Origin: Orbilia blumenaviensis
Taxonomy: Eukaryota > Ascomycota > Orbiliomycetes > Orbiliales > Orbiliaceae
Direction of reading: 5' to 3'
Assembly: GCA_036872755.1 (NCBI GenBank)
Contig: JAVHNS010000016.1
Location: 434,001-498,000, forward strand
Length of the DNA: 64,000 nucleotides
Numbering within the stretch: position 1 is the first letter of the stretch; every line of letters begins with the position of its first letter. The translations under genes and the position numbers were made by a program. The notes under the pieces are model-generated. The model worked only from the letters and a program-made list of their open reading frames with translations. It was not told where the DNA came from and ran no database searches. Positions 56,780-64,000 of this stretch are shown one piece after another.

Positions 56780-59153
56780 CTACCAGAGCATTTCATCGCC
56801 ATACTTGGCCGCATACATTCCCAAAGCCTTGATTGGGAATGCGAATTTGTAATTGGGGTACGTAATCATACTATTCGAATTAATGTTAGGTCACCATCAC
56901 CATAGTGGGGAGTCTTTGGGAAAACACATACCAGCTTCTATTAAAAACACCTTCAATGCCTTCCTGCAGCCACTCTCCGTTCTTCTGCTGTCTGCTCTTT
57001 ATTAAATCGATACCCCGTCTGATAACCTCTTTTCCTGGATACCCCGCATGAAGCAGCGCGATTAAACACCAACTAGTATTTACGACTTGACTCTTTTCAT
57101 GGTTGATCCACTGACCCTTCACGCAACTCATATAGCTTTCGCCCCATCCTCCATCCTCCATCTGCTTGCTGACTAAGAATTCACAGGCCCGACGGACGCG
57201 TTCTGAGGTATCGTAGTTGTATCCGACCAGGCGGAGGGATTCCAGCGCGAACATCATAGCATATGAAAAGCAGATACCCCATGAACCTTCCCAGCTCCCA
57301 TCCTTCCTTTGGGCAGTTATAATCCAATCAACAGCGTTCTTAATTGTCTGTTTAATCTCCTCGGCACGATAGACTTTGTCGACCTTCTGGAAGTAGACCA
57401 ATGCCGTCACAACCGCTGTAGTGCATTCGGGGTATTCGTACTCAATCATGATTCTCCCAAAAACTTCGGCAGCGTTGAACCATTCCAATTGCTTAATACC
57501 TCTGACGATTTCGTAGCTGGCAAATCCTCCACTAGGGTTTCTCAACGACAACATAACATCAACAGCATCTCTCATCCGCTGGTTCGAAACAAGCTCCGGG
57601 AAACCTGGCGTCATTTGAATCTGTATAACAGCCTTTAGTGCTTCTGCTGTGCAATCCGAGACAGTGTATCCCTGGTCACGGGTCGAGAAAGCCCAAGCAC
57701 CTTTCCGTTGTTGTCGGTAACATCTTTGTTTTGCGTCGCTAATATCTGCTGAGATTTGCTGGTCTTCTAAAAACCTATGTGCCGAGTTGATCATTTCCTT
57801 CCATTCGGGATGGTTCGAGAAACCACATTCTACAACGGACTGGATGGCAAATGAGGTATCCCAAACTTGCACACCGTTGGTGCCGTTAAGCAGCATGCCT
57901 TCTTCGTTGACCCACAAGTAATCCTGCAGACGATCCATGTGACCAAGAACGGCGGGGCTATCAGGACCTTCCGCAATATAGCGACACAGCATCTGAAGCG
58001 GGTTGTTGACAGGTCCAAGGTTTACATAGAGAGTGTTTTCATCTTCTCGAACGACAAGAGAGTAGACATAATCTTCGGCCCATTTCTTCAACCAATTAGG
58101 AATCAGATATTTGCCCCAGAATGTGCAGACGCTATTGAAGAGGTCCAGAACAAGACTGTGTGGGTGGTAGATATCTTCAGCGCGGACGGTGTTGCGGTGA
58201 GCGGCAAAGTTAATGGATGAGTAGGGTTGGGTGAAGAGTTCCGTGCGGAGAGCGCGGGTTAGAGGGTTCAAAGGGCGAGAATGTCGTTTAGACCAGATGT
58301 ATGACATTGGGAGGTAGACGGCACGAGTGTGGATCCACCAGCGCCAGGGGTGGAGAGGAATCCAATCGGGGAGCAGCCTGGTAAGTCTGTTAGCAACGAT
58401 TTACGTTCTAAATTCATGATAGGCAGCTATACCAAAGTTCAGGTGGGATAGGGTTCATTCCCTCCCATTCGAAGCAACCGATCATTGCGAGCCAGGCCTT
58501 GCCCCAATGGGGGACACCCAACGCTCCACCAAGCTTATGGAGTGTCTGTCTCGCCTTCACCGCAACAGGATGGTCCGCCGGCATTCCTAATAGTCTGAGA
58601 GTTGTATAATTGATTGTAGTACCGAATGTAGAGCTCTCGCCCTCAGTGTGTAGACCCCAACCACCATCTTCAGGGTGAGCACGGTTACATAGATATCGGA
58701 TAATTTCAATCGCCCAATCCTCTGGGAACGGGATACCGGTCGAATACCAGCACATCACCATTCCCGCAAGTTGGAACATAGGCCCGGAATAATCGCAAGC
58801 CCAGTTGCCACCGGGCAATTGAAGTTTCGAGAAGAAGGTAAGGCCATTACGGGCGAGTTCTAACGGGGTTTTGGGGGGTGGCAGATCGGGTTGCTCCTGT
58901 CATTAAATCCCATTATAAGTCAATTACCCTCCATTGAATTGTTTCGGAGGGAGCTACATACGGTGTTCAAGCCGAGGAAGTATTTGTCCGCCGTTGACTG
59001 CTTCCATTTCTTAGCTTCGGCTTCGGAGAGGTAGTGCCAGGTCTGGCGACCGTGATCGTCCTTTAGGCGCCAGCGAGAGTAATCTGTAAAAGGAGTTTTG
59101 TAATCTGACGTAGGGATGGCTTTGATTCCTAGAGGCTTCGATGGGAGACCCAT
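56780..59153 (-). CDS. ERG7: Lanosterol synthase (2,3-oxidosqualene cyclase)
   Basis: Cyclises 2,3-oxidosqualene to lanosterol in ergosterol synthesis, on ER or lipid-droplet membranes. Exons in coding order: 59153-58962, 58896-58433, 58377-56932, 56870-56780; 730 residues, the usual size. Splicing restores diagnostic stretches: [19 protein letters not shown] at the second junction and [20 protein letters not shown] at the third. The catalytic motif DCTAE is at 460-464 ([14 protein letters not shown]). QW-type repeats include [39 protein letters not shown] and [23 protein letters not shown] is also typical. The C-terminal NRSCMIT corresponds to the NKSCAIS-type motif of lanosterol synthases and not to the APPGGMR-type of protostadienol synthases, so a role in sterols is favoured over fusidane-type triterpenes. 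The first ATG in frame is at 59153. No secondary-metabolism genes are adjacent. Confidence 0.95.
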
Positions 59154-61242
59154 CTTGAGAGTAGTTTGCAAGTTTAGGTATGTCCAGACTTTGTTCCTGA
59201 TGGCCGCAGCCCCGTGTGGCTGGAAAACGAGACTAGAACTGAAGCGTGAATCCGCGATCGCCTTTGGCTGTGTTGTCTATGCGTTGCAGTGAGGTTGAAT
59301 ACTGAAGATCTTCTGAGGTACACAGTCCCTTATATGTGTTTCTTCGGGACCTTTTCCCAGAGATTGAAACTATCAAAACATGTGAAGCCTCTAATCCGAC
59401 CCTCCGAGCTTCACCACAAGTGATGTTGCACAAGTTCTAAGCTGGTCAATTGAAAAGCCCCTGGCTGGTCTAAACTTTTTGTTCGCATGTTCGGTCTTTC
59501 CCTCTCCGAAACCTTGACTGATTGGTCAATATCAGACTTGGCGGAAATAGAGCTTCCCGATTGGACACCTCAGGAGTCCTGGGCTGCAACCGGCCCTGAT
59601 TGGCAAAGGAAATCGGGGATCTGGGTCTCCGATGGTTACACACACTCTCTGAACAGCCGGTTGTGTAGAGTGCAGGTGAACTTGGTCTAGGCGGACCTGG
59701 ATAGGCACTATCCGAACCCGCGACATCAGATCCTTTCAATACTGCCAGTATAGCTATAGAAGCAGCTTAGTGACCAAATCATGCAAGCCGTGTCATGGCT
59801 ATGTAGTCCTCCTGGATACTATCTTTGCCTAACTTACTGGGCTGATGAAGTAGGCAATTATGTATTTTCAGGTGTTCATGGCCAAGACTGGTCGACATGG
59901 TATGTTAACCCCGTTATGCCTCTTATAAATATTTTTTTAGTATGCACAATATTTGATCATGGGTTTCAAGAGCTTTGGTTTGTTGTCGAAGCGCTGCTCC
60001 GGCCTCTGTACCGTTAGCAGGGCACGGGATCGAAGTTTAAACGTTCCCGAGTGAAGTGCCAGCACTAATCTCATAAAGAACGCTCTAACTTTATTAAAGT
60101 ATCCCCATCTAGCCAGTATTTAATAGACCTAAATAGGTGCCTAATTTATCTCAGAATTAAGCAATGGGAAAAAGAAAAAAAAAATCGTTGTGGAGGAGCC
60201 AGTCCAAATCCAAATCGCATCGCCTGCTGTGTTAAATTATCCAACAAAAACAACACTAAATGTATAGAGCAATAAGGATCGAGATTGGCCGCTCTCAATA
60301 GTGCGGGGAGCTGAAGGCCAAGTGCCGGAATCATGCCTTAACGCCCCTGATATTGTGAAACCACACCAAGAGAATGAGCTTATTTATATTTTAATGCGGA
60401 TAACGGGATACAAAAAGAAGCTTCCTATGGTATATGCATACCGATAAATTTATAAAAGACTTTTAACCGGGGATTATAAAAGCCATAAAGGTAGGGGTTA
60501 GGCCTCTCCGCGTATAGAATGAGCGCATGATTAGTCTAGATAGCGTAAATTTAAGCGAATATGTGCTTTAATATATGCAGAGCCTGACTCGATCGGATCA
60601 AATGATTGAGGCGCGTCTTGCATCGGTCGGGGAATAATGACTAAATAGGATTTGTACTGCCTTCATGCAAATTCGCTTGAATAACGATTCGAATCGGTGT
60701 TCTGATACGAATATCACCCAAAGGTGGGAGATGAAGGCGAGCCCGGTTTCTTGATGAAAAAGCTTAGCTGGTTAGGACCGGGAAGCTATTTCCGGGGCGC
60801 CGCCGCTTTCCCGTGTGTGTGTGTGGGGAGGAAAACAAGCCTGCGGGAAACCTCCTTTCTTGAGCTTTCCGCTAAAACAGTGTAGTATCATCCTATTCGC
60901 ACTTTGGTTTTAAACCTTTCAATATGTATACGGCTAGCCTAAACCAAGTATACGTCTCTAATAGGTTATTCTTTTAATGCAGAACAATCGACATTTTCAA
61001 CTACACGAATACTTGTTTTACACTGATCTGGAAGTCTGGGCTTATGGAATGACTTATGTGTACGTGGTATTTAAGACCTTTGTCTCCTGAGGTCTACAAT
61101 ATTTCTTTAAAGCAATATTTTATGATCCCCGGAGTTATGCTTGTAGGTATATACATGAATATCTAGAAAACTCCAGAAAGATTGATCTTTCTCTATAAAC
61201 ATGATTTATGAGCTCTGCGTTCAGAGATCTATTTGAAGATGT
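59154..61242. other. ERG7 upstream region and 3' flank of the CBM1 gene
   Basis: About 2.1 kb. The ERG7-proximal half contains three CCAATC boxes (listed separately) and an E-box-like CACTTG on the minus strand near 59417-59422. From about 60000 the sequence is AT-rich with short frames only; no gene is supported. Confidence 0.5.
59520..59603 (-). promoter_or_regulatory. Three CCAATC boxes at 39-bp intervals upstream of ERG7
   Basis: GATTGG occurs at 59520-59525, 59559-59564 and 59598-59603, that is CCAATC on the ERG7 strand, 367-450 bases before the ATG. CCAAT is the binding site of the Hap2/3/5 (CBC) complex, a known partner in fungal sterol-gene control. Binding here is inferred. Confidence 0.5.
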
Positions 61243-61931
61243 TTAAGCTGCAGTCGTGACTACAACTACAGGTTGAGGCCTACTAGTAGTTGGACTACAT
61301 CTCTTTCCAAGCTTCAAGCTGGATGGGATATTGATGCTCGCTGGTGGGGTGGCGGTAGCGCAGTATGGAGAACAGACTTCGACAGTATAGGTACTTGTGT
61401 TGCAGGGCATAGTGACCGTGAGCGTTGTGCATGTAGAGGTGGTGGTTCTGCAGGGTGTCGTGGTGGGACTTGGGATGCATCGCTTCACAAGATCGGAAGC
61501 TGGGACAGTGATTCTTGGTGGCGTTGCCGTAGCACAGAAGGCGGAGCAGTAAGTAGTAGTATAAAGACCAGTACCACAAGCCATAGGGAGTGTAGCAGAA
61601 GAGCAAGTAATAGTCGATGAAGGGCAGCTTGTGATTGTTGTGGTTTTGGTTGGTGGCGGAGTGGTAGTGGGGGGTGAGCCGGGGATGCATTGACCGTAAT
61701 AAGGATTGTAGACAGTGCAAGTAGCACCGCTACCGCAGATTGTTGGGCCTTGATAGGCGACACCAGCGCACTAACAGTTGATGTTTACTTAGTAACCGTT
61801 GCAAATTGATCTATCGAACAGAACCATCATGATATCACTTTGGGATAGCTTACCTGACCCCAGAGGACTTGAGTCTGCGCATAGACGGCTGGCACAACGA
61901 CTGCCACAGCAATAGCTTTCACGGAAACCAT
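61243..61931 (-). CDS. Secreted CBM1 protein with duplicated cysteine module
   Basis: Two exons in coding order, 61931-61854 and 61770-61243; 201 residues. A signal peptide ([18 protein letters not shown]) is followed by a complete fungal type-1 carbohydrate-binding module at residues 24-56, with its first residues WGQ at the end of exon 1. It reads [20 protein letters not shown], then [13 protein letters not shown], with the four cysteines and the surface aromatics W24, Y47, Y50 and Y51. A Thr/Pro linker leads to two copies of a roughly 55-residue module (about 75-124 and 133-184) whose cysteines line up: C75/C133, C82/C140, C91/C149, C101/C159, C105/C163, then an identical CATATPP and a terminal KRC. 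Each copy ends in VKR or GKR, possible Kex2 sites. No enzyme domain is present, so it probably binds cellulose or chitin. The module duplication is seen directly; function is inference. Confidence 0.85.
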
Positions 61932-64000
61932 TCTGAAGTTGGATTTCCTTGCACACAATGCAACTTTCCGATATAAAAAGTATTCCTTTGGCTCAACCGT
62001 ATCTAGCGGTAATAAAAATATATTGACAGGTATGAGGGATGATCCTGCAAAAAAGTCTAGAATACATTCGACATCGGAAAAGACCCATCCAATTTATACT
62101 TTTGTCTCACCTCGCAGCACCGGGTGTCATCAACGAACCGGGTACCGCATCTGTCATACAGGTGCTTACTTGACCGGTCACCGCTATCCACCGATATAGC
62201 ATATCCTGTCCGCAGCCCTTCTGATCTGATATCGGGCGGCCACTGTGACACAAATGATTATCCAATGCACAAATAAACCCTGTCGACCAAAGTTACGATA
62301 GTAGCAATATTAGACGAAGCCAAGACTTCACCGACATTCATATATCCTTGCTGAAATCCTCGCTTCTCGCTGCTTTCGGACTGGAATATCCGCCGGCCCG
62401 ATTCCTTGGAATACCGCAAGTAAGTCGGCACTTAATTGGACTGTATACAGCTGTAAATTTACGTTAGTTGGGTATAAATCTAGTGAGAAATTCGTAGAAA
62501 ATGAATGGAAGGAGTCGGAGAATAAGAACTCCAAACATTATAAATACGTAGCTATGTAGCAACTATCTACTAGGTACCGTATACCATACGATCGTCAAAC
62601 TTTAACTTAAATATTTTCCCCACTTGCTTACAAAATCTCCTAGTGCCATCTAATCCCTCTACTATCCAAGAATCGGCGCAATTATAGGTAGACGGAGAGT
62701 TCCATGAGCACGTGCGGGTTGTATGTGACTTAGGCTAAAATAAACATACGAATTTTGGAGGCCTTGAGGCCCTGCGCCAAATTCGATTAAAACTCAAAGA
62801 GAACTCGCGTCTCGCCTGATGCACGTCCCTTTATGCAGAGCGATATTACGCCGTCTTTGCCTATATTACGCTTGCTGATATTGAAACAGAAAGCTTAGTC
62901 ACACTCCGCTGTGAAACGGACGTTGTGTGTTATATGGGGAACCTTGGGAATGAGGACCGCCGCTCCGTTAGTCGGCTATAACTTATAATTGGGAGGAAAG
63001 GATCTTGAGAAAGATCTCTGAGATTTAAATTTTAAAGATCCTGGATCCTAATACTCTCTGGTCTTTGTATTATACTAGTCCCATACTGCAATGAATACTG
63101 AAAGCAAAAATGACTAACCAAGCTTTCTACCTGATTTATATTTCTTTTAGCTCCTCCACAGTTCCGGGCATTATATTAGCCAACTGACGATTGGATTTTC
63201 TTACCCACGATTAAAAGACAGCGATATATATTGAGGTGGAGACTTTATCCGCTAGTGGACTAGTGATCCTAACGAACAAGTACCCAGGTACATATCGCCC
63301 TCATGCTATATTAAGCTAAGGTTAACACCTGGCTCAGACTAGGACTAAGCCCGGGTAACAAAACCCAAGGCTCGCTTTTATAAACCGGGAGTTGGGGCGG
63401 TAGTATACTAAATATGCACGCAGATACTGCCGATGGGCGAGTGGACCGGAATAGGCTGCATTTTCACACTAGGATCAACGATGTTAGGTCCACCATCCCT
63501 TAACATTCCACCTTAGGCGATATATTAGTAAGTTATCCCGCTAGGCTTCTGAAATTCCGCAGAATATGGCAACAATTAATTGAAAGCGAAGAGGTCGACC
63601 GATCTCTCTCTCTATATATATACTCAAATATAAATGATGAGATATCAACTTTATGGCAATGACTCAAGTACTATATGGGACTTTGGTAAACTTGGGAAAT
63701 GTTCTTAAAACTTTTAAGCTGACTTGTAACTTCTTCCCATTGACCACCAAATAGACTAAACCGCATAAAATTTCGGCCAAACCTACCATTTTCCCTAACA
63801 GTCAGTGTCTTGACCTGGGCATTTTTTTTTTTTTTTTAAAAAAAGAGTTCAATTATACTAGTATATGCTTTTATACAAAAAAATACTCTATCGCCCTGAA
63901 ATATAATACATGTAGAAGTATAAATCACCGTCCTGAAGGAGAGTAAACAACTGTACTTAATGTCTCTCTTCCGTTATCCTAGTAACCGTCCTTGCAGCGG
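61932..64000. other. AT-rich end of window, no gene supported
   Basis: About 2 kb. The first 200 bases form the CBM1 gene promoter. Beyond that it is AT-rich with a TCTC/TATA simple stretch near 63604-63622 and a T16-A7 tract at 63822-63844. Short frames lack motifs. Confidence 0.5.
62092..62098 (-). promoter_or_regulatory. TATA-like box of the CBM1 gene
   Basis: TATAAAT on the minus strand lies 161 bases before the ATG at 61931, at a distance similar to those of the other secreted-protein genes here. Confidence 0.4.

Noticed and set aside
59154..59171. Upstream start of ERG7 adding six residues
   Set aside because: The codon is TTG; the first ATG at 59153 gives the usual ERG7 length.
56780..61931. 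A terpenoid biosynthetic cluster around the cyclase
   Set aside because: Neighbours are kelch and CBM1 genes; no P450, transferase, transporter or regulator is present.

Overview
The window looks like nuclear DNA of a filamentous ascomycete (Pezizomycotina). The signs are short introns of about 48-180 nt with GTAAGT/GTATGT donors, CTAAC/CTGAC branch sites and TAG/CAG acceptors, and gene families typical of these fungi: CipC-like protein, fungal rhodopsin-domain 7TM protein, CBM1 secreted proteins, kelch membrane proteins and URC4. A class within Pezizomycotina cannot be fixed from the sequence. Gene density is low: I support 13 protein genes in 64 kb. All exon models were built by hand from reading frame, splice signals and family motifs, and the exon sums of the complete models are divisible by three.

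Left third (1-22 kb), mostly housekeeping: the 3' part of a URC4 uracil-catabolism gene (+), a vacuolar PQ-loop amino-acid transporter (+), a CipC-like small protein (+), a YAR1-type ankyrin chaperone (+), a large SPX-EXS phosphate transporter/sensor of the XPR1/SYG1 family (+), and the large subunit of chromatin assembly factor CAF-1 (-).

Middle (22-49 kb), sparse and accessory: a small secreted protein with a CenC-like C-terminal domain (-), a Thr/Ser-rich secreted protein (+), a gene desert of nearly 8 kb, a 7TM rhodopsin-domain protein (-), a secreted protein made almost entirely of CBM1-like cysteine modules (+), and an unrecognised 717-residue disordered/coiled-coil protein (+).

Right (49-64 kb): two tandem kelch-repeat single-pass membrane proteins that are clear paralogues with matching intron phases (-,-), lanosterol synthase ERG7 (-) with three evenly spaced CCAATC boxes upstream, and a CBM1 secreted protein with a duplicated cysteine module (-).

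No operon-like or biosynthetic cluster is evident: ERG7 has no cytochrome P450, transferase or transporter next to it. The common theme of the accessory genes is the cell surface and the extracellular space: four secreted proteins and three membrane proteins, two of the secreted ones being carbohydrate-binding modules without a catalytic domain. I found no CRISPR, no bacterial features, no convincing tRNA or rRNA gene and no intact transposon. One solo-LTR-like stretch and one tRNA-Gly-like remnant are reported as weak findings.
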